A stretch of 64,000 nucleotides of DNA from Chamaecrista fasciculata (lineage: Eukaryota; Streptophyta; Magnoliopsida; Fabales; Fabaceae), in contig QANZ01017167.1 of the NCBI GenBank assembly GCA_003254925.1, forward strand, positions 124,001 through 188,000, written 5' to 3'. Below the pieces are notes generated by a model. The model was not told the origin of the DNA, searched no databases, and saw nothing but the letters and a program-made list of their open reading frames with translations. The translations under genes were made by a program, and so were the position numbers. Positions 44,418 through 56,292 of the stretch are shown piece after piece (position 1 is the first letter of the stretch; every line of letters starts with the position of its first letter).

Positions 44418-45513
44418 TTTTTTTTATTACATCAACAGAAATTAGAGGGGAATAAAAGAGTCTAACCCTAACATAATAGAAGATGACGGAGCTAGCGTCA
44501 TGAAGATACTATAGAAGTCCTTCTGCAACAGTGTATGATGACCGATCAGGAAACCATCATGGAGCAGGCAGCGAATGTCGTGTATGACCGGGAGAAGCAA
44601 GGCTCTAGGCCTAGCATGAAGTGATGCCAGATTTATCGTGCCGAGCTTGTTGGACGCAATTATGATTCTTGTACTGCACTGATGCACGTGCTGCAGAAGA
44701 ATCTTCCTTAACACCGTGAGTGTAAACAGCTGGCGATCCAAGTTCTGGTTATTAGATTGCTTCCCTAACAGGCAGCAACGTCCTTGCACAAAAAACAAAA
44801 AGTAGACGGAGAAAATCCTCCTAAATTTCTTGTCCAGCAAGAAGATAGTGGGGCCCTGGATGTTGGAAATTTGATAAGTCGTCCAGGTTTGTTTGGCGCA
44901 TCTTTGCTGCTTTTCCAGGAGCAGATCATTCTTGTGAGTGACCACTTCATTAAAGGAAAACCAGTGGGCTTGAGCTGTGGTGACAACATGGCAAGGATTC
45001 GCTGAGACACCTTCAAAGATGCATTTGTTCCTCGCTGTCCATATAAAGTACAGGATAACGAAAATAAAACCAATTGATTGCGCCAAAGGAGGTTCCCTTG
45101 TGCAGGAGTATTCCACGAGAAGCTGTAACCAGTCCTTAATATTCGTAGCCTGAGAGAACGTGCGAAAGACCAAAGGCAGAGCCCCAAACCAGACAGCTTT
45201 CGAAAACGGACAATAAAGAAAAAGATGTTCACTGTCTTCACAATCATTATCACAAAAGGCACATCCTCCTTGTAAAGGCAGATGATGATGTCTGAGAGAG
45301 GCAATGGTGGGTAAAGCATTGTTGTAGAGCTTCCATACAAAGACAAGAAACTTCGAGGGAATCTTGATCTTCCAAAAGACCTCCCAACAGAGACCATGAT
45401 CTCCAGTGGGTGTCAAGGTTGCTTGATTGGAGAGCAACCGAGAGTAGCCCGCAGCCACTGAATAAGTACCACTAGGTGAACCAGTCCAAATAAGACGATC
45501 AAGCCCATTATGA
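44418..45513 (-). mobile_element. 5'-truncated LINE insertion with 16-bp target duplication
   Basis: The body is nearly one open frame of 358 codons. It starts with DRLIWTGSPSGTYSVAAGY, then FLVFVWKLYNNALPT, the zinc-binding CAFCDNDCEDSEHLFLYCPF and FIWTARNKCIFEG, the zf-RVT tail of a plant LINE, plus an RNase-H-like end that looks degraded. The flanks repeat AACAAGTTTATATGGT exactly (44402-44417 and 45514-45529). The 3' end meets a run of T (poly(A) on the - strand). This is the footprint of target-primed reverse transcription with 5' truncation. No RT core, so not autonomous. Confidence 0.88.
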
Positions 45514-45698
45514 AACAAGTTTATATGGTATAATATAGAAGTTAATTATAGTCAGATTATCTCTTATTAGATAAGGAAGATTAAAATTCGCTCAAGGGAA
45601 ACTATATTAAAACCAAATTGAGTTTTTCCATTATTAAAAATTTAATTATTTCAAGGAAAAAAATTATACATCCAACCTGAATAAATAGATAAAATAAA

Positions 45699-46274
45699 AG
45701 CAAAACACCCTTTCGTGCCCCTAACGTTTGCGGTGATTTTTAGTTATGCCCCTAACGTTTCATTTGTGTTAGTTGTGCCCCCAATGTGAAACGTTAGTTT
45801 CAATTATGCCCCCAATTTCAATCATCCACAAAAAAACACCATTTTCGCACGATTTGAGCTCAATTTTGATAAGATTTTATATGGGTTTTAATTTTCGGAT
45901 ATTACAAACTTGATTCCTTGGATCAATTTCAAAAATTAAGCTCAAAATAGCCCCAAATCCGAAGAAAATTGGACCCGATGAACCCCAAAAAGGACCAAAA
46001 CGAAATGCAGCGAAAAGAAGCATTTTTCTCAAAATTTCCATGTGCAAAATGATCCTTAGGAGCTGAAAATGAGTACCCATAAACTCATTTATCAAAACAA
46101 ACTGAAATGAACACGGATCGAAGCTCAAAAGTTCCGAAAAACGGTACACTAATGAGGGTGGGGGCATAATTGAAACTAACGTTTCACATTGGGAGCACAA
46201 CTGACACAAATGAAACGTTAGAGGCATAACTGAAAATCACCGCAAACGTTAAGGGCACGAAAGGGTGTTTTGCC
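45699..46274. mobile_element. Mutator-like MITE with 9-bp target duplication
   Basis: The arms of about 118 bp are inverted: CAAAACACCCTTTCGTGCCC on the left, GGGCACGAAAGGGTGTTTTG on the right, each with CTAACGTTTCA-type words. They are flanked by TAAAATAAA (45690-45698 and 46275-46283). The interior includes an antisense open frame of 116 codons without family signal. Confidence 0.85.
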
Positions 46275-46555
46275 TAAAATAAAAGACAATGACAAAAATT
46301 TGAGGTTGTTGTATGTTCAAATAATGATTGCGGCGTTAAAGATTTTGATATGGAGAAATTCCAACTTTCCAAGCATTTTCCGTTTTCCTTGGCCTTTGAA
46401 TGTGAGTCGCATGCAAAATTTTCCCTTCTCTAGTTCTTCTTTCTTGCCCTTGTTGATACCTATATAAATGGATAAATTACTATTTTCCTTTAATATTTAT
46501 TTCACCATTTGATCTTTGCAAAACTATGCTTTAATTAGTTTAGTAGCTGGGATTA

Positions 46556-47272
46556 AGGTAATCAAGATCGAGATCTTAGATTGTAAGATCGTGTAAAATC
46601 GAGATCTTGATAAGGTTTACCTTGTTAGATCGAACATAGGATCAGAAATGACTAAGATCGTAGTGAGATCGCGATTTTTTAGGTAGGATCGTAAGATCGT
46701 GAAGATCTTGGTAGAATTTGAATTTCTTTATTTTTCTTAGTATTTTGACATTTTTTTTTTAGAAAAAACATACTATTTGGTCCCTAAATTTACATCAAGT
46801 CAACTAATCATTCCCTGAATAATCAAAATACACTATTTGATCACTGAAATATTTCAATTATCAGTTGTTTGGTCCCTAAATTTAAACTCATTTTATACTT
46901 TTTGGTCCCTGAATTTAGACTAAATTAATACTATTTGGTCCCTAAATTTCAATTAACTTCATACTTTTTGGTCCCTGAATTTGTATTAAATTTATACTAT
47001 TTGATCCTTAAATTGTTACCTTTTGGTCCCTGCATTTGACCCAAAGACCAAATCGTTGACAATTGTAATAATTCAAGGAGTGATTAGTTAACATGGTATA
47101 AATTCAGGGATCAAATAATAGGGATTTTTTAATATTACTAAAAAATTAATGTTATTAGATATATATTATTTAAAAAAAAAACTAGGATTTTACGGTCCTC
47201 GATCCGATCTTCCGATTCGATCTATCCTGTGCCCCTCCCGATCCTTAGCAAGATCCCGATCTTGGTTACCTT
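46556..47272. mobile_element. GATC-rich terminal-inverted-repeat element nested in WD40 copy 2
   Basis: AGGTAATCAAGATCGAGATC at the left and GATCCCGATCTTGGTTACCT at the right are inverted. Copy 1 of the WD40 fragment has the undisturbed site GTTGGGATTATGTTT (about 39657). The flanks give an approximate duplication (GGGATTA / GTGATTA). The ends are dense in AAGATCG/CGATCTT words. The centre holds the TTTGGTCCCTAAATT minisatellite. Confidence 0.7.
46770..47120. repeat. Minisatellite of TATTTGGTCCCTAAATTT-like units
   Basis: At least seven imperfect copies of TTTGGTCCCTRAATTT spaced 35-45 bp apart, then antisense words (CAAAGACCAAATCG, TTCAGGGATCAAATAATAGGG). It lies inside the element above. 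Confidence 0.7.
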
Positions 47273-47789
47273 GGTGATTATGTTTATAATATGAAATCCA
47301 GATAAAATTTTTGTTGTATCAGACACTTATTAATTATTATGCTTTTTTTTCCCATATCTTTTTCCTTTGCTTCCTTTTTCTGTTTATTGCAGCATACTTC
47401 GAGAGTCCAAATGGTAAATTGCTTATAATCAATGGTGACAATCCTGATAACTTGTTGGTGGACTCAAACTGGAAAGGTATTAATCTACTTTTACATGCCT
47501 CAACCAAGTTATTATTTTTATTTTGTTGGTGGGTTGTATGATAGTCTATAGACTATAATGAAAATTTTGAAACTTTAAAAATTTTCAAACCTTGCAGACA
47601 ATTGGGGCCACAAGTGGACACTTGGATTTTTCATTTGCATATGCCTGGCACCTGATGGTGTTACCTTTGCCACTAGAAACCATGACAAAACTTGCTGGCT
47701 TTAAGATATAGCGAACGACTATTTCAGAATTCACTTGGTTTATGAATGATAATGAGTTTTAATTTGTTATGTCTTCGGCTTTCTTATTA

Positions 47790-50720
47790 CAGTGGATGAT
47801 AAAGAAGACGAAGTGCCGATACACACTGCTAGCTCTTCGGATTCTGTTTCGCTTCTTGATTTCATAGCTTCTGAAAGGTACCCTATTAGGTAACTTACTA
47901 ACTTCTTTCATTGATTTCCTTTGGGTGATGTTTTTCTAAATGTGTTTGACACATACCTGCAAATTAAGCCTAAGAAGGGTGCCTTTGATGATAAACCTAT
48001 ATGCAAATTAGTTATGGCTGCAAATTAGAATGAGCGAAAAAAAGAAAAAGAAAAAAGGAATGTTAGGTATGCAATTTAAAGAGGGCTAAGAATTCTGAAG
48101 GTTCAGTTCTTGTGACTGCTATGGCTGTATGTTTCTCGGAACACTTTCAAGAGGATGTTGCAGACACTATATTTGGAGAAAAGGTTAACTCATTCAATGC
48201 TCAAGCTGGGTATACAATATATTTATACTTTATGTATTTTGCTCATTTTATATATCTTCATTTAAAGGGCAGTTACCATGTTATCAGAACCCAGATCACA
48301 TCTATGTTTAATATTCTAGCATATGGTAATCTTGTTCTTTCATTTCCCATGTTTACTCCTCTTGTTTGATATACTGAAAAAACATAGGGAGTTGGTGTTT
48401 CACGATCTTGTTGTTGTGTCTCCTTGTTCTTTATTTTTTTAATGCCCTTGGAACTTTATTCCCTAAGTTAATTGTTAGCAGTCCATTTATGAATGATTTC
48501 CTAGCCTAAACAGTTTTTTTTATATGACCACCATTCAGTCCCTTTTTAGTGAGAAATTAGTATTTTTCTTTCAATGAATGCATATGCTGTATTTTCTCTC
48601 TTTTGTTGGTGTTATGCCCATAACGGGCTCACCATTACCATAAATTTTTATTCTTGTTTACCCTCCCGCTGCAGACATTGAATTCTTATTTGGGCAATTC
48701 GATCAGAAACATGAACGTGAAGAATCATCATTTTGTAAGTGTACCCATACCATCCAGGTTATATAGGATTGCTTGAGTAATTGCTCATACAATCTTCTAT
48801 TTTGAATAGTTTTCTTATTTAGGTTAATATTGTATGATTGAAGTTTTCACTGATCATGACTTAGCCTAAAGATAATGATGAAATATTGAAATTATATTTT
48901 ACAAGGTAAGTGGTTGTTTTTCACTTGTTATTATTTACAAGTTCTTGATGTTAAATTTTATCACATTTTAGATTCTATGCTGCAGACATTGTCATTGGTT
49001 TGGAATACCTCCACTGTTTAGGTAATCTATTTAATAAATCCACATTAAGTATTAAGGGCATAGGTATAATTTCTATCAACTTCTTTGGTGGCATTCAAAC
49101 GGAATACACTATTTTTGTGTTTTATCATGCTTCCTTGAGAAATAAACAAGTTCAGACTTCTCTTTTATCTAGTGTTTGCATGCTATTGTTTTTTCTTTGA
49201 GAATTTCCTTTAGTCTTTCTTATCTAGAATTGCCTATATATGTGAGTATATGACCATTTCATCTCAAGACAGCTATATAGGTCAATAAGTGCTTTATTTA
49301 CTTGTATATGTTCTGTTAATTGGTCTTCAATTCATTCACCTAGTCAAAATAAAAGAATTAATGCTTTCTCTTATATATATATTGATAAAGATTCTTCAAG
49401 ATGTAGTTTTTTAATGTCAAAGACATCCTTGTGCTCAGTTGTATAGTTTCTTGATATTTTGTCATTTTGATCAACAATTTTCCATTTTGTATTTGTTTTG
49501 TAAATTTTGGTTCTATTCAGTGAGCCTTACTATTGATTTTATAATGTTATAAGTGATATATTTTGTTTGAATTTTATCTATATGGTTAGCATTCCTATTT
49601 AAAACTTTCTCTTTTAATTTGAAACTTTCTCTATGCTTAGAAATGGATGACTGAAAGGTTTTCAGAGAGAGAGGAGATGAAATCATCGGTGCTGCATCTA
49701 TTTGGTATTAGTTAAATATTGATCTGTCAGCTTTGAGCCTCATGCTGACTCACTCTTGCCTATTTTTTTCTTTTTCCTTTAATCAGTGTCATGAGTGAAG
49801 TAGGTTTGCTAATATGGCATTTTTGTCCTTCTTCAGGAATCACTACTATCTTCAGATCCTTGGCTGCATGAATTTCAAGCTCACAGATTCCAGAAAGTGT
49901 AAGTTTCTTAAGCACTTATGCTTAGATATTTCTTAAGTCAATAGAAAGATTTCTACTATAATAGTAACACTAGTAATAATTGGGGAGACAACTAAATACC
50001 TTAGTAGTGGAATTAGCTATAGTATTAGTAGTTGTTATTAGATCTTCTTTATGAGATGAGGGACTTATAAAATTTTGTCATCTGTGTGTATATGAACTTA
50101 TAGTATTAGTAATAAAGTTAGTTACAGTGGGATCATCATAACAGTAAGTGATGCAGTGAGAAAGAAAACACAGATTTACTATTGACTTTTTTATTTACTC
50201 TTTGATAATAGTTTTGGTATAGTTCTTTTTAGTGCCTCGAGTGCTGACATTATGGCTTCATTGATATGTTTCTTTGAAATTTTTCACACAAGATGTTTGA
50301 ATGTTTGCCGAAGAGAATAATAGTTTTTGCACCTCTGTTATGATCTGTAAATAGATTATAAAACATTATTTACCTACTTGCACCAATCTAGAATATTTTG
50401 AATGTTTGTCTATATTTTGATTTTGATAAATTGGAGGATGATATGCAGTTTGCCTATATACTATTGTTTGAACTCTCTGTTTCTCTGTTTTTCAATCTAC
50501 TATATGATGAAAAACCCAAAATTAATATATATATGTATCTAGGTAGGTATGTATGTATTGTCTAAATCATTTTGAGAGGGCTTGGATTCTTAGCATGCTT
50601 GGATTCTTACATTTGTTATCGTATTTCTCAATAAAAGTTCACTAATTTCCAGGTGAAGATATTGCTTAGCATGTTGTGCCAACCATTTACACCAACATGT
50701 GCTTAAGCATGAAGCTTATT
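47790..50720 (+). pseudogene. Scattered exon-like relics of an unrecognised gene or genes
   Basis: Short coding-like pieces with splice-like borders lie on the + strand. They include DDKEDEVPIHTASSSDSVSL (about 47795-47880) and SEGSVLVTAMAVCFSEHFQE (about 48095-48180). Two more are DIEFLFGQFDQKHEREESSF (about 48676-48735) and ESLLSSDPWLHEFQAHRFQK (about 49838-49900). At 48970-49023 the reading RFYAADIVIGLEYLHCLG matches the kinase-domain stretch of AGC-VIII/phototropin-type kinases. I do not recognise the others, and the pieces may come from more than one gene. They could be real exons of a gene with long AT-rich introns, but no start, stop or full domain was found. Confidence 0.4.
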
Positions 50721-50894
50721 TGGCTAGAGATCTAGGTACATTTTTAAAAAAATCTTTTCTCATGTTACTGTATTAATTTTATGCAGTATTTATGTTTTCT
50801 CCTATTTTGAGAAGTTAAGTAATTTTTAAACTAGTTTTTTTTCTTATTTTGCTTCATTTTCTGCGTTGCATATGGCTATATATTTTTTTTTTTT

Positions 50895-51095
50895 TGAAAA
50901 ATTGAAGCATCTAGCGGCGGTTTTCAAAACCTTTACAACTTTTTTCTTTGAAATTCTCGAGAGTCTATGATTAGCGGCGGTTATTCCAATGGTCGACAAA
51001 ACTGCTGCTGGATTTTTTGCCGACGGTGTCATCAGCAGCGGTTTCGAGAACCACCAGAAATTCTTCTAGCGGCTAAATGCAATTTTTTTGTAGTG
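50895..51095 (-). mobile_element. CACTA transposon terminus
   Basis: On the - strand it starts CACTACAAAAAAATTGC, then repeats GCCGCTAGA, CCGCTGCTGATGACACCG and AACCGCCGCTAATC. This is the usual CACTACAAAAA terminus and subterminal repeats. The other end was not found within the window. Confidence 0.65.
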
Positions 51096-51436
51096 CGTCA
51101 ATGTCACTACCAAAAGGCACATTTTTTTTGTTTGGATCATTATAGAGTTTTTTTCTTTTTTTTTTTCAATCTTGGAAATTGATTTTGGAAAATGAATCCA
51201 AAAGGCCATTGGAGAACAAATATATATATACTTTAGCCGCACAACATGCATTAAGGAATTATATGTTTTAAATTTTATAATTTATTTGAATTTAAAAAAC
51301 AAATAAAATAAATATTTAACAAAATTATACTGGGGCATCACTATTCTACAAAGGCAGAGTTGTAGACACATTCTTATATAAGAAATAAATTCTATAATTT
51401 ATTTGACAATAAAATCATAGTGCTCTATCAATATTT
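51096..51436. other. FBL-C 3' flank
   Basis: TTGGAAATTGATTTTGG, CCATTGGAGAACAAATATATA and ACTGGGGCATCACTATTCTACAAA match the FBL-B 3' flank (41340-41660). No gene. Confidence 0.6.
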
Positions 51437-53111
51437 AATCTCCTCAAAAACAAAAAACAAGGCATTCACCACGCGATAAGAGTTTTTTGTGTTTGAGAGA
51501 AAGAATATAACCAGGGGAGCCTCTATTTTTTTCAATAATGGCCTTTTAGACACCATCTAATAAACAATATCAGCCTTCACATTTGTACACTTCCAAAAAT
51601 TGATTTCTCTGAGTCTCATACATTTTTGTACCACTTGCTGCTTCACTCCCTTTGCTGTCACCTTAAGGCAACTTTGCAAGTTTAAATGAGTCAGCCCACA
51701 ACAAATATTTGAAATTATTGAGAGTGATTGATTGTGAAAGACAAGTTCAACACCGGAGATTGAGTAAGAGAAATTGAAAGTTTATCTCATCAAACAGACT
51801 CACTATTGAACAAAAAGCCAAGTTCAAATGCCTAATCTTACTGCATTTCTTCAGGACTTGAGCTACTCCTTTTTCTGAGATATATTTACATTGATTCAAG
51901 TCAAGATACTCTAAATTGGGATAAATGGAAGCAAATGTGTTGAGATTTTTGTCCTTCAATCTATAGTTACGACACAAATGAAGAGTCTTAATTTGAGAGT
52001 TAACAACAAGATCTTTTGAACGAACTTTCTCTCGCCAATCATTGAGCCCCATTGTTGTTCGCTCCATCACGATCTCATTGAGCAAAGGACATCTTGCCAC
52101 TGTGAGAAAAGTTGACGGGACCCCAATGAGATTTATAAATGTCAGATTACGAAGAAATCGAAGAAACCCGATAAATTAACCACATCATTATCGGTGAGAA
52201 AGCGATTCCTTTTAAGATCCAAGTGTTGAACAAATTGACATTTAGAGGATAACCTTCCTCAATGGAAGGCCTTGCTCTGCAATTGAACACAACAGCTCAT
52301 CCGATACAGAGCAATCTGTCAAACTAATTGCGGATGCGGTTAAGCATTTCAAACTCGTAATGAATTAACAAACTCCGAAGTAATATTGGGGCCTTCAATA
52401 TACCATACCAAGGGAGATGGAAGTCAAAGTGGGTCTCCGGCGAATGGCAGAAGAAACTCCCACTAGGGTTATGGAATAGCAATAGTGGATTGTGATTTCT
52501 GTCAGAAACTCACAGTTCTCACACAGAGAGATAAGAGATTCATCAGTGACAGAGTGATTACCCGTGAGATTAACTTTGCGTAGGTCTTTCAGCGTCGTAG
52601 CCAACGTTGTGATCCCCATATCAGTCACAGAGCGAGTAAATCCAGAAGAGGGGTAGCTAATGTCAAGCTCTTGAAGAGACGAAAAACAATCAGCTATCAC
52701 AACCAGAACATCATCTTCAATAAAGGAAGCACCAGAGTATCTCAAAACCTTAAGATTCCGCATCGTCGAACCTAAAACTCGGAGTTCATCGATGAGATAC
52801 TCTTTCCTATTGGAAAGATTGAGCGAATAGAGAGACAAACCAGATCTCGAAATGAGACGAAGAACGGAATCGATGTTGCCGCAGAAGTTACTGAGATCGA
52901 TGGAATTGATGGCGGGAAACCTGAGGAAGAGGCGAGGGAGGTAGGGAATGGAAGAGTGGAGAATGGTGAGAGAGGAATGAAGGCGGTTGGTGATGGAGAG
53001 GAATCGCTTGCAGACGGAGGATACGGAGGCGTAGTGACGACGGTGGTCGAGTGATCGGAAAACCAATTCCCAGCATTCATCGGGCAAATCAAACTGTGTT
53101 TGATCAGACAT
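51437..53111 (-). pseudogene. F-box/LRR gene FBL-C, decayed
   Basis: The N-terminal 238 codons are open (MSDQTQFDLPDECWELVF to RRPTLTSISLGMVY). After this, 52390-52110 contains several indels: the EQGLPLRK...DNDVVNL region is shortened and shifted. A second open stretch at about 52100-51747 (ARCPLLNEIVMERTTMGL, NPNLEYLDLN-like repeats) also ends in a frameshift. C-terminal remnants reach about 51437. It keeps the LRR (LKDKNLNTFASIYPNLEYL) missing from FBL-A. It could at most make a short F-box protein with few repeats. Confidence 0.9.
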
Positions 53112-53712
53112 TTTCAGAGAAAAACAGAATGGAATGAATGTGAGAGAATGAGAATGAGAAAAAGGAAGGAAAGCGGTGAAAATTGAAGAGTGAGTTTAGG
53201 GTTTTTGCTAGGGTTCAAGCATCGATTAGTTTGGTTTGTATTTTAGGAAAAGATTGCATATACAATTTGTCGGTTGGATTCCCTTGAGTCTCTAATGTTT
53301 TTTAATCAATAATCATACAATCTAATTTAAGCAATAAGCAATGATATTATTTGATTATGAAATGATTTTGTATATAATTATGATTATGATCTTCCGCTTA
53401 ATTTGGTAAATAATAAAAAAAAACATTTATATAGTAATAAAAATTATATATTGTATTAAAAATGGTCATAATTTTCATTTTAATTAGAGAAATCAGTTTT
53501 TTTTTTTTCAAATTCAAATGTAAGAAGTTCTAAAGATTTGTTACTGATGTATTTTATTAATAAATATAAGCTGTAAATTCAAGAAACTATTATGTAGTTA
53601 ATATTTTGCAATATTTTTGGGAGAACATTTAGGAGGTAATTGTCTATCTTTTTTACTAGATTAATAGCTATATAGAGAAATTCTGCTTTAAAATGTTTAT
53701 AATTAAAATATA
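53112..53712. other. FBL-C 5' flank
   Basis: Leader TTTTCAGAGAAAAACAG and AGGAAGGAAAGCGGTG as in other copies. It then matches the orphan flank at 29056-29960 (GGGAGAACATTTAGGAGGTAATTG). No gene. Confidence 0.55.
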
Positions 53713-53850
53713 CGGTAAATTATACAAAATGACCTTGTGATTTGGCCCATTTTCAGATAGAGTTCATGTGGTTTAAAAAGTGTCAAATAAGGTCTCTGTG
53801 ATTTGTTCCATTAACAAAAAGGGTCCTGAGGTATATTTCCGTCCAAAATT
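53713..53850 (+). repeat. Single decayed arm of the 4199-5387 element family
   Basis: GGTAAATTATACAAAATGACCTTGTGATTTGGCCC-like text, followed by CATGTGGTTTAAAAAGTGTCAAAT and GGGTCCTGAGG, follows the order of the left arm at 4199 with many substitutions. No partner arm was seen. Confidence 0.6.
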
Positions 53851-55324
53851 TAATTAAAATTTTGACTAAAATACTATTTTAAGACCCTAACTATTAATTT
53901 TTATGCGTTTGACTCCATATTTTTGAAATTACGATATTAATTTAGATACTGATTAAAATCAAAATAAATTACATATGGATCCCGAATATCATGGGAAATC
54001 AAGATATACTAGTGAAAAAATCTCTAATGTATTTTATATGGGAGATTTAAGAAAATGGGAAATAAATATGGATTTGAGAAATGAGGCAAATTAATAGGGA
54101 CCAATAGGAAACTTTGTAGTTAGAATAAATGAAATCTAAATTGTAAACGAAAATATAATTTAGATGAATGATAATAATTAAATTTAGAATATTTAGATGC
54201 TGATTAATTTTAAAATAAAATACAGATGAATCTCGAAGATCATGGAAAATTAATATATAGTTAAAACAAAGACCAATAAGATATTCAAGCCAAAAAAAAA
54301 AAGACCAATAGGCAACTCAAAATAAATAAAAAGACCAATTAAATATTTAAATGTGAGATTAAAGTAAAGGGAAAATAAATGTTTAATCCGGAATTTTATA
54401 AATTTGATTAAAATGGAATGAAATAAGTTTATTATTATATCAATAGAGAGTTAGAGACTGTCAGACTGATTTGAAGAATTAAATTAGATTAATTAATTTA
54501 TATCTAAATAATTATTTATGTAGATCTTATAATATTTGTATTTTGTAGTATGTATTTCACATATTTATATTTAAAAATATTTTTTACTCTAAAATTGTGT
54601 GTTATAAGTTGAATAATTGGTTGTTTTTTAAAAGGTGATAATTTAATCTCAGTATCATGAAAGATATATTCTGCAAACAATTGATGAAGCTTCTAAAAAG
54701 ATTTTATTGTCAAAGGATTTTACATCAAAATTTCAAAGTTCAAAAATGATTTTGTTTTAGATCATATGTTATGCTATACACACATATTTATTAACAATAT
54801 AGATACATAAAAAAATATATAAAAATTTTGTGTAAACAATTTCATAAATATTATATAAAATTATAAAATGAATAAAAAAAACTATAGATAAAACTATTAA
54901 CCCATGATCCCACCCAAAAATATGTGGGTTGAGGATTTCAAACCCAACTCAACTCGCAAATCCGAATGAACCCAATCTACAATTGTCTCAGTCTACCTAT
55001 TTAGCCCTTTTTTTTTTTATGTTATGTATCATAGAACTAATTTACCAAAAACTTTTGTTAAGTGGGAAAACTGGTCTCAGCCTCATTGAAGAGGAAACAC
55101 ATACTTAGAGGTTATCCTGACTGCTCACTCAATCCTCTTAAAACCTTGTCCTAGTATGAGTTGGATGAAATGTAATACTGTGTTTGTCAGAGTACTTAGT
55201 TATTCACAAATCATGAATCTTTCAACTTTGAATGGCTCCGAATGAGCTCAAGAGAGACTGAATCTTAATGTTCAGGAGTCTACTATGACTCACTGACATT
55301 ATATATTTGTTTTGTCATGACTCA
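53851..55324. other. AT-rich intergenic
   Basis: No gene supported. GACCAATAGG-AAC and AGACCAATAAGATATT phrases at 54110-54350 look like old repeat. From 55080 to 55310 the base composition rises slightly without an identifiable frame. Confidence 0.45.
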
Positions 55325-55520
55325 TGAATCAGCAAAAGTATTAATTTTGTTTCTTAAACTTTACATCAACTGTCAATTTCGTCCCTAATCTTTTTTCGCT
55401 GTTAATTTCGTCCTCAATGTTTCATATTTTTGTCAATTTTAAACAGGATACGGTATGTCATTAATTTATTGAAAGAAGTCAGTTAAATGATAAAATTGAC
55501 AAAAATGTAAAATATTGAAA
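55325..55520 (+). repeat. Partial copy of the 22566 inverted-repeat family
   Basis: GTATTAATTTTGTTTCTTAA, GTCAATTTCGTCCCTAATC and TGTTAATTTCGTCCTCAATG follow the left arm at 22566. The right arm is short (AAATTGACAAAAATGTAAAATATTG). Confidence 0.6.
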
Positions 55521-55524
55521 TAAT

Positions 55525-55945
55525 AGTTCTGTTGCAAAATTCAAAGCCAAAACCAACCATTCCATTTCAAAGTTGAGAATTTTGGATCTCTCCAACAACA
55601 ATTTCAATGGCCCTTTGCTTGAAACATATTTCAAATCTTTTAAGGCTATGATAAATGTTGGTGATGGAGAAACAAGTTTGCATTACATGGACTATGAAGG
55701 TAACTCCACCGGATGTAAATATCAAGACTTCATTGACATAACCTTAAAAGGAATTGAAATTCGTATGGAAAAGATTTTGACCATTTTCACAAGCATTGAT
55801 TTATTCAAAAACAAGCATTTTCACAAGCATTGGTTCATTGAAAGGTCTCAGTCTTTCACATAATGGGTTTACAGGTTGTATTCCAAAAGCATTGGAAAAT
55901 CTGAAGAAATTAAAATAGTTGGACTTGTCATCAAACAAGTTTTCA
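55525..55945 (+). pseudogene. Receptor-like protein (Cf-9/EIX type) LRR fragment
   Basis: LRILDLSNNNFNGPL, ETYFKSFKAMINVGDGE, DITLKGIEIRMEKILTIFTS and IDLFKNK, then in a second frame GSLKGLSLSHNGFTGCIPKA and LDLSSNKF. This is the region around the island and last LRRs of plant receptor-like proteins. A duplicated KHFHKHW segment, a frameshift and a stop break it. No membrane segment is left. Such proteins act in pathogen or peptide perception at the cell surface; this remnant cannot. Confidence 0.8.
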
Positions 55946-56292
55946 ATGATACGTAAGATTCATGGACTGCCTCAAGTTCTTTTTTTTTTTTGGTATTTAA
56001 ACAAGCTAAAATTAGCATAATAAATAAACGTAGGCTGCCCATAAAAAACAATTTTACTAAATAATAGAACACAGCTTAAAATTTCTAACCAAAGAAACTT
56101 CCATTTTTTGTAAACTCAAATCAGAAGAGCATATTCTAGCCCATTATAACATCAGTCCGCTGATATATAGAAAATGAAAACCAATTTATATTCCATTCAA
56201 AAAATTTTCATTATCTTCTAGCTTATCTATCATTTATTTCAAACTATTCTAAGTTATTCAAAGCTAAAATGGTCCGTTTTGTGGATTTTGAC

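Larger units (their letters stand above)
46500..47740 (+). pseudogene. WD40 gene fragment, copy 2
   Basis: Interrupted near 46556-47272 by a foreign element. The coding piece at 47393-47480 reads YFESPNGKLLIINGDNP and LLVDSNWK. That at 47597-47715 reads QTIGATSGHLDFSFAYAWH, then a one-base deletion relative to copy 1 (CACCTGAT against CACCCTGAT) shifts the frame. DKTCWL and the TAA stop found in copy 1 are also present, so the stop predates their duplication. Not functional. Confidence 0.78.

Noticed and set aside
45877-46227. 116-codon antisense frame in a MITE
   Set aside because: Located wholly inside a MULE-type MITE and without similarity to any family I know.
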